Both the position numbers and the translations under genes were made by a program. DNA of 64,000 nucleotides. It comes from Vulcanimicrobiota bacterium. GTDB taxonomy: Bacteria > Vulcanimicrobiota > Vulcanimicrobiia > Vulcanimicrobiales > Vulcanimicrobiaceae. The stretch spans positions 62,001-126,000 of the forward strand of contig JAAXCW010000008.1 of NCBI GenBank assembly GCA_013036095.1. Direction: 5' to 3'. The notes under the pieces were generated by a model that saw only the letters and a program-made list of their open reading frames with translations, searched no databases and was not told where the DNA came from. Positions 41,901-49,232 of this stretch are shown in pieces (positions within the stretch are counted from its first letter, which is position 1; each line of letters begins with the position of its first letter).

Positions 41901-42404
41901 GTGAGATCACGAGTTTGGTATGCGGTTGCCGGAGTCTTTGCGATTGGGCTTCTGCTGGGCGCGGGTTTCACAGCATGCGCCGTCATACGGACGCCCTATG
42001 TTGTCGCCGTGGGCACGCCAATCCAGCACGACGACTTCTTTTTTACCGTCACCGCGATCGACCGGCGCCGGCAAGCTGACGGCTCAGCGCACTATCGTGT
42101 TTCGGTACGAGTTCAGAATCAGGCGAAGGTCGTGGATTATCAATGGCGCGATAATATCGCGTACGTGCGCGCATTCGATCGCGCAGGCTATGGGCACGAC
42201 TTTTTTCCTGTAACGCACGGATCGTTTACGTTGCGTGCGGGCGAAGGGCGCACCGCGGACCTTGCCTTCGACATTCCGCCAGGGTATTCGAGTGCCAATA
42301 TCCGCTTTTGGGATGGCGTCTTTATGGGCGACGCTTTGAACGGCGCCGCCTACGGCAAAGCCATCGTTCCACTCGAAGCTTACCACCCGCCGTTTGGCAC
42401 CTAA
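41901..42404 (+). CDS. Single-pass membrane-anchored hypothetical protein
   Basis: A 167-residue protein: an N-terminal transmembrane helix (VWYAVAGVFAIGLLLGAGFT) with a cysteine that could serve as a lipobox (GFTAC), then a beta-sandwich of the DUF4352-like kind (VVAVGTPIQHDDFFFTVTAI, YRVSVRVQNQAKVVDYQW, IPPGYSSANIRFWDGVF). The start GTG is 1 base after a perfect dyad, with no Shine-Dalgarno, which suggests a leaderless transcript or a wrong start. It probably binds ligands at the cell surface. Confidence 0.6.
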   Translation: MRSRVWYAVAGVFAIGLLLGAGFTACAVIRTPYVVAVGTPIQHDDFFFTVTAIDRRRQADGSAHYRVSVRVQNQAKVVDYQWRDNIAYVRAFDRAGYGHDFFPVTHGSFTLRAGEGRTADLAFDIPPGYSSANIRFWDGVFMGDALNGAAYGKAIVPLEAYHPPFGT

Positions 42405-42409
42405 CATAA

Positions 42410-42436
42410 AAAGAAAGCCCGGCAATCAGCCGGGCT
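42410..42436 (-). terminator. Rho-independent terminator after tRNA-Ser (CGA)
   Basis: On the minus strand AGCCCGGC pairs with GCCGGGCT (8 perfect pairs, 5-base loop) and is followed by TTTCTTTTT. It lies 11 bases beyond the 3' end of tRNA-Ser. It may also stop transcripts of the + strand gene ending at 42404, although that side lacks a long U-run. Confidence 0.85.
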
Positions 42437-42446
42437 CCTTACGATT

Positions 42447-42534
42447 CGGAGAGGGAGAGATTCGAACTCTCGGAACGCTCATCACGTTCGCCCGCTTTCG
42501 AGGCGGGTGCCTTCAACCACTCGACCACCTCTCC
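42447..42534 (-). tRNA. tRNA-Ser (CGA)
   Basis: An 88-nucleotide class II tRNA on the minus strand. The acceptor GGAGAGG pairs with CCTCTCC, the anticodon loop CTCGAAA gives CGA, and a long variable arm (GAACG/CGTTC) precedes the T arm GAGAGTTCGAATCTCTC. The discriminator is G and CCA is not encoded. It lies just downstream of tadA and is followed by a strong terminator. Confidence 0.96.
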
Positions 42535-42549
42535 GTAAAACCGAAGGTT

Positions 42550-43020
42550 TTACGGGGCCCCGGTTTTCCTTCGCTTCCGGAAGAACGCCTGCAGTTGAGC
42601 GGCCGTTTCTTCTTCTAATACACCCGCGGTTACGTCGATCCGGTGGTTCAACTCCGGATTGTGAACGATGTCGACGACACTGCCCGCCGCCCCGCCCTTG
42701 GGATCTTTGCATCCGTAGACCAGCCGCTTGATTCGCGCGGCGACCATCGCTCCGGCGCACATGACACACGGCTCCTTGGTCACGTACATCGTCGCACCGG
42801 GAAGCCGCCACATTTGCAGCTCGGAAGCCGCCCGTTGCAGTGCGAGCATCTCGGCGTGCGCGGTAGCGTCACCGCGAAGCTCTTTCTCATTTTTCGTTTC
42901 AATGACGACGTCATTGCTAACCAGCACTGCGCCGATCGGTACGTCGCCATTGGCTTCCGCTTCAGCCGCGAGCTGAAGTGCACGACGAATATAGCCTACA
43001 TCCGACTCTACAGTTTGCAT
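42550..43020 (-). CDS. tadA: tRNA-specific adenosine deaminase TadA
   Basis: A 156-residue deaminase with the zinc and proton-shuttle motif HAEMLALQRA and the PCVMCAGAMVAARIKRLVYG pair of cysteines. Together with FGxKDPKGGAAGS-type and PELNHR segments this is TadA, which makes inosine at the wobble position of tRNA-Arg(ACG). A tRNA-Arg (ACG) is in this window at 48830. The ATG at 43020 is chosen; upstream codons run through tRNA-Arg (CCG). Confidence 0.92.
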   Translation of the reverse strand: MQTVESDVGYIRRALQLAAEAEANGDVPIGAVLVSNDVVIETKNEKELRGDATAHAEMLALQRAASELQMWRLPGATMYVTKEPCVMCAGAMVAARIKRLVYGCKDPKGGAAGSVVDIVHNPELNHRIDVTAGVLEEETAAQLQAFFRKRRKTGAP

Positions 43021-43033
43021 ATTTTCCAGAATT

Positions 43034-43107
43034 TGCGCTCGGCGGGACTCGAACTCGCGGCCTCTTCCTTCGGAGGGAAGCGCTCTATCCAACTGAGCTA
43101 CGAGCGC
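43034..43107 (-). tRNA. tRNA-Arg (CCG)
   Basis: The acceptor GCGCTCG pairs with CGAGCGC, the anticodon stem CTTCC/GGAAG encloses CTCCGAA with anticodon CCG (complement of 43071-43073), and the T arm is GCGAGTTCGAGTCCCGC. CCA is not encoded. It lies 13 bases upstream of tadA. Confidence 0.96.
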
Positions 43108-43125
43108 GCATGCATCAACCGCCGC

Positions 43126-43371
43126 TTATCGCGACGCTTCCGGGGTATGACCGGCGCTAGGAATATGCTTGAAGAGATCGAGTTTGTGATCGATCAGCGA
43201 CCGGTAGAACTTCCGCACGCAATCCGGATGTCCGAAAAAATACGTCCGCGCGTAGGCTAAGTCGTCGCCGGCACTATCGGGAACATAATGCGAAATCTCA
43301 ATCTCTTCCATCTGATTGCGATCGACGGCGTGCGGACAGAAGTCGCACGGAATGGTTGACATACGCATCAT
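43126..43371 (-). CDS. Small putative zinc-binding protein
   Basis: About 81 residues. An N-terminal CDFCPHAVD motif, with further histidine and cysteine in FFGHPDCVRKFY, could bind one zinc ion. The remaining sequence (QMEEIEISHYVPDSAGDDLA) is acidic. I do not recognise a family. ATGs at 43371, 43368 and 43362 are all possible starts. It stands between tRNA-Arg and tRNA-Met on the same strand, so it may be co-transcribed with them. Confidence 0.5.
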   Translation of the reverse strand: MMRMSTIPCDFCPHAVDRNQMEEIEISHYVPDSAGDDLAYARTYFFGHPDCVRKFYRSLIDHKLDLFKHIPSAGHTPEASR

Positions 43372-43419
43372 TTCAGAGCGCTTTTTAGAAGCACCTGCGG
43401 CCAACGCGCCGCGAGAAAC

Positions 43420-43494
43420 TGGTGACTCGGGTAGGATTTGAACCTACGACCTAGGGCTTATGAGTCCCCCGCTCTACCACTGAGCTACCGAGCC
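43420..43494 (-). tRNA. tRNA-Met (CAT), elongator type
   Basis: The acceptor GGCTCGG pairs with CCGAGTC, the anticodon loop reads CTCATAA (complement of 43460-43462), and discriminator A plus an encoded CCA follow. A normal 1-72 G-C pair argues against the initiator form. A tRNA-Ile2 (CAT) role cannot be excluded from sequence. Confidence 0.93.
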
Positions 43495-43600
43495 GCAATC
43501 GTCTGACGCTCTACTTTAGCAAATCCCGGCACGAGCTATCAAGGATGATTTCCCGCCCCCGCGCGCTAAGGTCTCTTTCCTTCGCCTATAGGAGGGCCGG

Positions 43601-45175
43601 ATGACTCTATTGGCCGCATTGTTGGGAGCCACGCTTATTTCCGTTTCGGGAAACGACGCTTCCGTATTGCTCGCGAAGCACACCCAGTACGTCGGATGGC
43701 AAGCAGGCGACCCCAGCATGCAGGGCTGGAACGCGTCCGGGACGCGCACGAACGGTCGCGCCAACGACACGTTCGCGGAAAAACGCAGCGGAATCGCTTA
43801 CCGCGACACGCTCACGGCCGCCGGCGGACGCGTGAGCATACAGATGGGCTTCAACGGAACGATGATCTGGCAGAGCGATCCAAACGGTTTTCTCGTCAAG
43901 CAAGCCGGCACGCCGGCGCAAGTGGCCTACGATCTGAACATCATTCGCGCCGAAACGCTCGCCTCGATTTCGGATTTGACCGTTGCCGGTTCCGCGCAAG
44001 TCCGGGGAAGAACGGCGACGATCCTCACCGCCAAACCGGCGATCGCGCCTTCGATGGATATTTATGAAGATCCGAATACCGGCGAGTTCTTACAGGTCAT
44101 CATCGATCCGAACGGTCCCGCTCGCACCGTCATTTCAATCGATGCCTACACCGACGTGTTGCCCGGCAAGAAGGCCGTCAGCCAGTGGACTGTCGGATCG
44201 GCGCAATACACCCTGACGTCAATTTCTGCCGCGCACGTTGCCGATGCCGATCTCATCGCTCCGGCCCCGACTGCGACCTGGACGTTCGGCGATCAAAGCG
44301 TGCCGGTCGATCTCTTCGATCTCTCGGCCGGTTCGCAGCGGTACCAGCCGCGCGTGAATGTGACGGTCAACGGCGTTACCGGCGTATTCGTCCTCGATAC
44401 CGGAACGCAATCGATCGTCTTGTTCGGCGATTTTGCCGGCCGCGCGGGCGTGACGGCGATCGACGGGGCCGATTTCTCGCCGTTTGCGGGCAATTCACGC
44501 TACATGGGTTACGGACTCGTGCAGACCCTCACCGCAGGCAACAGTACGCTGCACAACGTCCTGGTCGACCGGATCGCTGACCCCAACAACCGGATCGCCG
44601 GGCTGCTCGGCTACGATTTTTATGCCGCCGTCATCGCCGAGATCGATCTGTCGAGCCGGCACATGCAACTCTACAATCCCGCGAACATGCAGCCGACCGT
44701 TCCGCCCGGAGCGTACGCTTTTCCCATCGATCTGACGTCGCACCGCCCGGTGATCGGCATGCACCTTTCCGGCAAAGCGTTCGGCTTTCCGTACTTCTCG
44801 ACCGGCGAACCCTACTTCATGCTGCTCTCGCAACGCCTGCGCGAATCGGGAGCAGTTTCGGCCAGCGACATGTCAACGGAACATTTCAATCCGGCCGCGG
44901 GTGACCGCGGCTACTTCGGCACGGCGATCGAATCGGATCCGGTGCAGCTGGGCTACTCCGATTATACCGGCGCCTACGGCGTCGGAAATTGCGTTCTGCT
45001 GAGCGAAGCCTTGATCGGTCCCTACCATTATAAGAGTCCACCGCTGTGTTTCGTCGGCTCGGGCGTTTTCGGTGAAGATGGCGGCGCGATCGGAAACGAT
45101 TTCTTGCGGCACTTCGACTGGACAATCGATTATCCGGACGCAAAATTCGTTTTGACGCCGAACAACCTCCCTTAG
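43601..45175 (+). CDS. Exported retropepsin-like aspartic protease domain protein
   Basis: A 524-residue protein with a short N-terminal signal (MTLLAALLGATLISVSG). The first about 230 residues are beta-rich and unrecognised. Then comes a retroviral-type aspartic protease domain with the DTG triad at D266-G268 in VFVLDTGTQSIVLFG, and the hydrophobic IAGLLGYDFYAAVIAEIDL that packs against it. This class usually works as a dimer and is common in exported proteins of uncultured bacteria. A ribosome site AGGAGG lies 8 bases before the ATG. Confidence 0.75.
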   Translation: MTLLAALLGATLISVSGNDASVLLAKHTQYVGWQAGDPSMQGWNASGTRTNGRANDTFAEKRSGIAYRDTLTAAGGRVSIQMGFNGTMIWQSDPNGFLVKQAGTPAQVAYDLNIIRAETLASISDLTVAGSAQVRGRTATILTAKPAIAPSMDIYEDPNTGEFLQVIIDPNGPARTVISIDAYTDVLPGKKAVSQWTVGSAQYTLTSISAAHVADADLIAPAPTATWTFGDQSVPVDLFDLSAGSQRYQPRVNVTVNGVTGVFVLDTGTQSIVLFGDFAGRAGVTAIDGADFSPFAGNSRYMGYGLVQTLTAGNSTLHNVLVDRIADPNNRIAGLLGYDFYAAVIAEIDLSSRHMQLYNPANMQPTVPPGAYAFPIDLTSHRPVIGMHLSGKAFGFPYFSTGEPYFMLLSQRLRESGAVSASDMSTEHFNPAAGDRGYFGTAIESDPVQLGYSDYTGAYGVGNCVLLSEALIGPYHYKSPPLCFVGSGVFGEDGGAIGNDFLRHFDWTIDYPDAKFVLTPNNLP

Positions 45176-45246
45176 CGAACGGTAAGGGCTCGAGCCGCAG
45201 GAGGGTGAAGCGAATCCAGAGATAAGTTTTCACCATGCACTGAAAT

Positions 45247-45268
45247 GAATGGTTCTTTAGAACCATTC
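45247..45268 (+). promoter_or_regulatory. Perfect 22-base palindrome upstream of the CC-MHPGA operon
   Basis: GAATGGTTCT (45247-45256), TT, AGAACCATTC (45259-45268): two perfect 10-base arms around a 2-base centre, in the 127-base gap between the retropepsin gene and the first gene of the secreted three-gene operon, 34 bases before its start codon. Such perfect symmetry without a U-run points to a dimeric regulator site rather than a terminator. No cognate regulator is seen nearby. Confidence 0.6.
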
Positions 45269-45302
45269 CGCCCCGGCTGTTTGTGTCGAGAAAGAAAACA
45301 TT

Positions 45303-46226
45303 GTGACGTGGCGCTTTCGATGCGGTTTCATCTTCTGCGTTTGCGCGTTGGCTCTAGGCGCGGTTTACATCGCGCGCAATCAAGTTTGGGCGCAGACTCC
45401 CTGCCACTTGGGAAAGTTGGAACCGCAGAGAGCAAAGATCCTTTCCGAGCGTGACGATTTCGCGACGCGACGGTCCTGGGTGAAACAATATGAGTCCTAT
45501 GCTCAATCCTCGGATCCGAAACTCCTCATCAAGCAGCTCAGTATTCACTCCGCCGCGCTCAAGCAGTGTAAACGTCAAAAGCCCGGCAATCAGGCGCGCA
45601 ACGAGGGGGCCTGCATGCTGAATGCGCAGGCTGCAGCATTCTATAAGGGCAGACTAAACGAAATTGCCACCGGCGTTCCCGACGAGGACACGCAGCCGTG
45701 GCTAACCACCCTGCACTCACTCGATACGGCCGCCGGGGAAGAGATTGGCATCCTTGACCGGCAACTGGCCGCGACCAGCAATGCGATCAAGGACTGCCGC
45801 TCGCAGGCAATTTCCGCCGGTTCGCAAGGGAATCTCAGCCGTTGGTCCGGCCAGTATACCAACGGCCCCTACAAGATTGGTGTCTCAGGCGGAGCGTCAA
45901 GCATTTCGTTCGATTGGGCCCGCCGGGACGGGATTGGGACATGTTGTCCGCTCACCGACATCGGCGGCGGCAACTGCGGCCGGATCCGCAACGACGTCGC
46001 GACCCGCTGCACGTGGCAATCGACCTATCAGGACGACGCGAAAACAGTGGTCCGCTCCGGCGCCGGATCGATTTCAGTTTCCGGCGATACGATCTCGATT
46101 CATCTTCTCACGGTCAAGGCCGCCGGCACTCTTGCTGACGGCAAACCATGCGCGCCTATCAACGAATGCACAAGCATGCACCCGGGGGCGACCTGGGACG
46201 CTTATTGGGAGCGAAACAAATCGTGA
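45303..46226 (+). CDS. Exported CC-MHPGA domain protein 1
   Basis: A 307-residue protein starting at GTG with a signal-like helix (FCVCALALGAVYIARNQVWA). Residues 34-165 are mainly helical with several cysteines. Residues 181-307 form a C-terminal domain shared with the next two gene products: RWSGQYTNGPY, GTCCPLTDIGGGNC, a further cysteine at 236, then CAPINECTSMHPGATWDAYW. The six cysteines (214, 215, 225, 236, 283, 289) align in all three. I do not recognise the domain. The stop overlaps the next start (GTGA). Confidence 0.7.
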   Translation: MTWRFRCGFIFCVCALALGAVYIARNQVWAQTPCHLGKLEPQRAKILSERDDFATRRSWVKQYESYAQSSDPKLLIKQLSIHSAALKQCKRQKPGNQARNEGACMLNAQAAAFYKGRLNEIATGVPDEDTQPWLTTLHSLDTAAGEEIGILDRQLAATSNAIKDCRSQAISAGSQGNLSRWSGQYTNGPYKIGVSGGASSISFDWARRDGIGTCCPLTDIGGGNCGRIRNDVATRCTWQSTYQDDAKTVVRSGAGSISVSGDTISIHLLTVKAAGTLADGKPCAPINECTSMHPGATWDAYWERNKS

Positions 46227-47971
46227 ATCAACTGATCAGAGTCTTTAAAGCATTGATAGCACTTCTCGTGCTGGCACAGATCGGGTCCATCGTTCCGGTG
46301 CGTGCGGCCGAAAGCCAGATCTGGGTTCATATACGCGTGTTTCTCTACAACCGGCACAACGGCGGCGCGGTTCCCTCGCAAACCGTGAACTTCCATCAGA
46401 ATCGAACGGCAGCGTGTCCAACGGGCGCATTCAAAAGTGTCGAAGCAGGGCCCGACGGCGTCGCCGAGATGTACGTCTACGCCTGTCTGGACACAGCCGC
46501 GCTTTACGTCGATTCAGGGAATGCGCTTTCCGGCGGGATGCAACAATTCACCGGAGCGGCACTCATAACCGTCGCGCGACCAAACACAAACTATAATGTG
46601 CGGGTTCCAATACTTGCCGTCGGCGAGAATCCAAACTACAACTCCAACAAATATTTGAACCAGGATCGCGTGCTGCACATTCGCGTGCTCGGAATCACCG
46701 GAGGCAAACGGGTCGAAGTTCATAATGCCACCATTTACGATCTCCAAAACAACGTCATCGCGCACGCGGACTGGCACGGCATCGCGACCGTGCGTCACAA
46801 GGAAGTGCTCGGCGAGAGCGTTACGCTGGTCGCTGAAGCGTCGCCCTGCTGTAACAATAATGAGTCGTGGAAGCCCACGAGAGCGTCGTTTATCGTCGGC
46901 GCATCGGAAGGAACGGTTCGCTCCACTATTCCCGAAGATCACATCACGTTCGTGCTCAACGGCGACAACGAGAACGTCGAACGGCATCCCCTGGACGTTA
47001 TTGTGCGGGGCGACAGACCGGGTTTGAAAAACCGCTGCCAGTGTGTGCGCGTCGGTGACGCCACCATTTTCGACGAGCACGGCCACGTATTGGGCACAAC
47101 GAACTCGGTCGGCGAGGCGACGGTGACGGTCGAAGCTCCGCTGGGCGAAGAGTACACGGTAAAAGTGGAAGCCAAACATTGGAAGCCGGCCTCGGAGCGC
47201 CTGCAATCCGGCTCGAGCGGCAATGCCGGCGTGCTCGGAATCTCAACATACGCGCGCGAACACGTCGAGTTTAGGCTGCAGTCGGCGCAAGAACACGGGG
47301 ATCTTACGGTTGAAGTCCTGGATAAAGAGACGGATAAACCCGTGCACGGGGTCGATGTCATCCTCTATAAGCCCGACCATTATCCCGGAACCGTGGTTGG
47401 TCATGAAGAGACCAGCGCCCAGGGCGAGGCCGTTTTTAACGCGCAGGACGTTGACGAAGCCATGCTCAACGGCGAAGCGCGGGTCGAAGCAAAACACGGC
47501 GGCTGGGAATCCACGACGCAAACTATCTCCGAAGTCAACGGCGAAGCGCCGCGTTATTTGATATACATCAAACAGAAAACCGAGAACACCAAGTGGAGCG
47601 GCACGTGGTACAGCGGGCCTTACACGATACAGATTTCGGGCGGAACGGGCTCTCTAGGTTACCAGTTCCTGCGGTCGGAGGGCGTCGGCGGTTGCTGTCC
47701 GCTCGTCGATCAGGGCAGCGGCAACTGCACGGTCCATGGGAACGTGGCGATGTGCAAGGAGAACTCGCACTATCACGACAGCGCTAAGGACGTTCAGCGT
47801 TCAAGTGTTGTGAAGCTGACGTTATCCGGCGAAACTATCGCATCGGTCGCAACGGTGAAAACAGCCAGCATCACTTTGTCGAGCGGACAACAGTGTCCCG
47901 ACATTGCGCAGTGTACGGGCATGCATCCGGGCGCAGAATTTGACGGTACCTGGACGCGCAAAAAACCGTGA
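46223..47971 (+). CDS. Exported multi-domain CC-MHPGA protein 2
   Basis: A 582-residue protein from the GTG at 46223. A signal peptide (RVFKALIALLVLAQIGSIVP) is followed by at least three beta-sandwich repeats of the carboxypeptidase-regulatory or Cna-B type (VLDKETDKPVHGVDVILYKP, GHEETSAQGEAVFNAQDVDE, VGDATIFDEHGHVLGTTNSV). The C-terminal domain (457-582) is the same six-cysteine module as its neighbours, ending CPDIAQCTGMHPGAEFDGTW. The repeats resemble stalks of surface proteins, so this is probably the long, rod-like member of the set. Confidence 0.75.
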   Translation: MNQLIRVFKALIALLVLAQIGSIVPVRAAESQIWVHIRVFLYNRHNGGAVPSQTVNFHQNRTAACPTGAFKSVEAGPDGVAEMYVYACLDTAALYVDSGNALSGGMQQFTGAALITVARPNTNYNVRVPILAVGENPNYNSNKYLNQDRVLHIRVLGITGGKRVEVHNATIYDLQNNVIAHADWHGIATVRHKEVLGESVTLVAEASPCCNNNESWKPTRASFIVGASEGTVRSTIPEDHITFVLNGDNENVERHPLDVIVRGDRPGLKNRCQCVRVGDATIFDEHGHVLGTTNSVGEATVTVEAPLGEEYTVKVEAKHWKPASERLQSGSSGNAGVLGISTYAREHVEFRLQSAQEHGDLTVEVLDKETDKPVHGVDVILYKPDHYPGTVVGHEETSAQGEAVFNAQDVDEAMLNGEARVEAKHGGWESTTQTISEVNGEAPRYLIYIKQKTENTKWSGTWYSGPYTIQISGGTGSLGYQFLRSEGVGGCCPLVDQGSGNCTVHGNVAMCKENSHYHDSAKDVQRSSVVKLTLSGETIASVATVKTASITLSSGQQCPDIAQCTGMHPGAEFDGTWTRKKP

Positions 47972-48825
47972 CAGGTAACATGATGAAGCGTCGCTGGTTT
48001 TTCGCGATCGTCTTGCTGCTCCTAGCCGCTGCCGCACCGGCGCCGCCAGCTTCCGCGCAAGCGGCCTCCTCGTGCGGCAGCGTTCAGAAACTGAAGTCGG
48101 CGCTTCAGGAGATGTCCACAGACGATCCGGCCGTCATCGACCGGAATCTTAAGCAATACACCGCGGCTGTCGCGCACTGGCGCGAGTTCAACCCCGGCAG
48201 TGAAAACGCAGCAACCCGGCTTTACGATGACGCGGTGGATTTTTGGCGCGAAAAGAAAGCTCACCTAGAAACGGGCGGAATGGTCGACGTCAGCGCCGGC
48301 GGACGCTGGGCTTCTTATCTTCGTTCGCGAATCGACGAAGTCGAGCGCTGTCGCGCAGCGCGGAGCGGATCGGGGACCGCCGGAACTCATCGTGGTCAGA
48401 CGCCGCCCCTAAATTGGAACGGCACATGGTACGAAGGCCCGTACACGATGCAAGTTACCGGTGAATCTGGTTCGGTGACTTATACGGCGCTACGAAACCA
48501 AGGAGAGGGCACGTGCTGTCCTTTGAAAGATGAGGGCAGCGGGACGTGCACCGTCAAGGGAAACGAAGCAACGTGCACGTGGCAGATGGTGTATGACGAC
48601 ATCCCCCCCACGAAGGACGGCGGCAAAAAAGTGCAACGTTCTGGTCACGGTACGCTGACGTTCCTTCGCGGCTCGACGCGTGAGGAAGATTCCATCCAAT
48701 ACAGCTTCGTTCAGGACAAGGGAACGATCACACTTGGCGCAGGAACGTGCCCCGATATTGATCGGTGCACCGGCATGCACCCCGGCGCGAAGAGTAGCGG
48801 CTCTTGGAGCCGCAAAAAACCGTAA
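47968..48825 (+). CDS. Exported CC-MHPGA domain protein 3
   Basis: A 285-residue protein. GTG at 47968 overlaps the previous stop; ATG at 47980 with AGG 5 bases before it is equally good. The signal peptide (WFFAIVLLLLAAAAPAPPAS) is followed by a helical N-terminal domain (residues 35-130, with cysteine-paired ends) similar in style to protein 1. Residues 149-285 are the shared domain: NWNGTWYEGPYTMQV, GTCCPLKDEGSGTC, CPDIDRCTGMHPGAKSSGSW. It closes the operon before a strong terminator. Confidence 0.7.
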   Translation: MTGNMMKRRWFFAIVLLLLAAAAPAPPASAQAASSCGSVQKLKSALQEMSTDDPAVIDRNLKQYTAAVAHWREFNPGSENAATRLYDDAVDFWREKKAHLETGGMVDVSAGGRWASYLRSRIDEVERCRAARSGSGTAGTHRGQTPPLNWNGTWYEGPYTMQVTGESGSVTYTALRNQGEGTCCPLKDEGSGTCTVKGNEATCTWQMVYDDIPPTKDGGKKVQRSGHGTLTFLRGSTREEDSIQYSFVQDKGTITLGAGTCPDIDRCTGMHPGAKSSGSWSRKKP

Positions 48826-48829
48826 GATA

Positions 48830-48903
48830 TGCGGTCGGAGGGACTCGAACCCCCAACCTACAAGTTCGTAGCCTGTTGCTCTATCCAATTGAGCTACGAC
48901 CGC
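48830..48903 (-). tRNA. tRNA-Arg (ACG)
   Basis: The acceptor GCGGTCG pairs with CGACCGC, the anticodon loop CTACGAA gives ACG (complement of 48867-48869), and the T arm is GGGGTTCGAGTCCC. CCA is not encoded. This is the substrate of TadA, encoded at 42550. It lies on the strand opposite the three-gene operon. Confidence 0.95.
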
Positions 48904-48907
48904 ACAG

Positions 48908-48937
48908 CCCCGAGTGATACCTCGGGGTTTATTTTTT
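48908..48937 (+). terminator. Rho-independent terminator of the CC-MHPGA operon
   Basis: CCCCGAG (48908-48914) pairs with CTCGGGG (48921-48927), 7 pairs and a 6-base loop, followed by TTTATTTTTT on the plus strand. It lies 83 bases after the last gene of the operon, beyond the opposite-strand tRNA-Arg. Read from the minus strand there is no U-run, so it does not end minus transcripts. Confidence 0.85.
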
Positions 48938-49050
48938 CCCTTTTACTACTACTTAAGGAACTCGCCTTTGCGTGTACGTGGGGGGCCTCACGAGTTTTAC
49001 TCGTTGGGGGCGGCGAGCTCCGCAGGACGAGCGCCGGTTAGATTGTTCGG
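48938..49050. other. Non-coding stretch between tRNA-Arg and tRNA-Ser
   Basis: About 110 bases with no credible reading frame. A small hairpin ACGAGT...ACTCGT (48990-49004) is the only structure I see. It runs into the inverted copy of the tRNA-Ser end at 49051. Confidence 0.5.
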
Positions 49051-49120
49051 ATCCCTCCCTCCCCGAATCAAAAAAACTGCCAAAGCAGTTTTTTTTAATT
49101 GGATTCGGAGAGGGAGGGAT
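49051..49120. repeat. Inverted repeat that duplicates the 3' end of tRNA-Ser
   Basis: The 19-base arm at 49051-49069 (ATCCCTCCCTCCCCGAATC) is the reverse complement, with one mismatch, of 49102-49120, which is the 3' acceptor/T-arm end of tRNA-Ser (GCT). Similarity continues weakly a few bases beyond the arm. Between the arms lies a bidirectional terminator. This looks like a partial, inverted copy of a tRNA-Ser. Confidence 0.6.
49070..49097. terminator. Bidirectional Rho-independent terminator
   Basis: ACTGC (49076-49080) pairs with GCAGT (49085-49089) around CAAA, flanked by seven As on one side and eight Ts on the other. It can stop transcripts in both directions: minus-strand tRNA-Ser and any plus-strand read-through. 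Confidence 0.85.
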
Positions 49121-49193
49121 TCGAACCCTCGGACAGTTTTTAGCCGTCGGTCATTTAGCAAACGACTGGTTTCAGCCACTCACCCACCTCTCC
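49106..49193 (-). tRNA. tRNA-Ser (GCT)
   Basis: An 88-nucleotide class II tRNA. The acceptor GGAGAGG pairs with CCTCTCC, the anticodon stem GTCGT/ATGAC encloses TTGCTAA with anticodon GCT, and a long variable arm and T arm GAGGGTTCGAATCCCTC follow. Discriminator G; CCA is not encoded. It is followed on the minus strand by the bidirectional terminator. Confidence 0.95.
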
Positions 49194-49232
49194 CAGGGCA
49201 CCCGCACTATACCATAACGGGCACGGGCCTAC

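Noticed and set aside
48972..49217. 81-codon frame reading GEGGIRTLG
   Set aside because: This is the well-known artefact of translating a tRNA-Ser gene.
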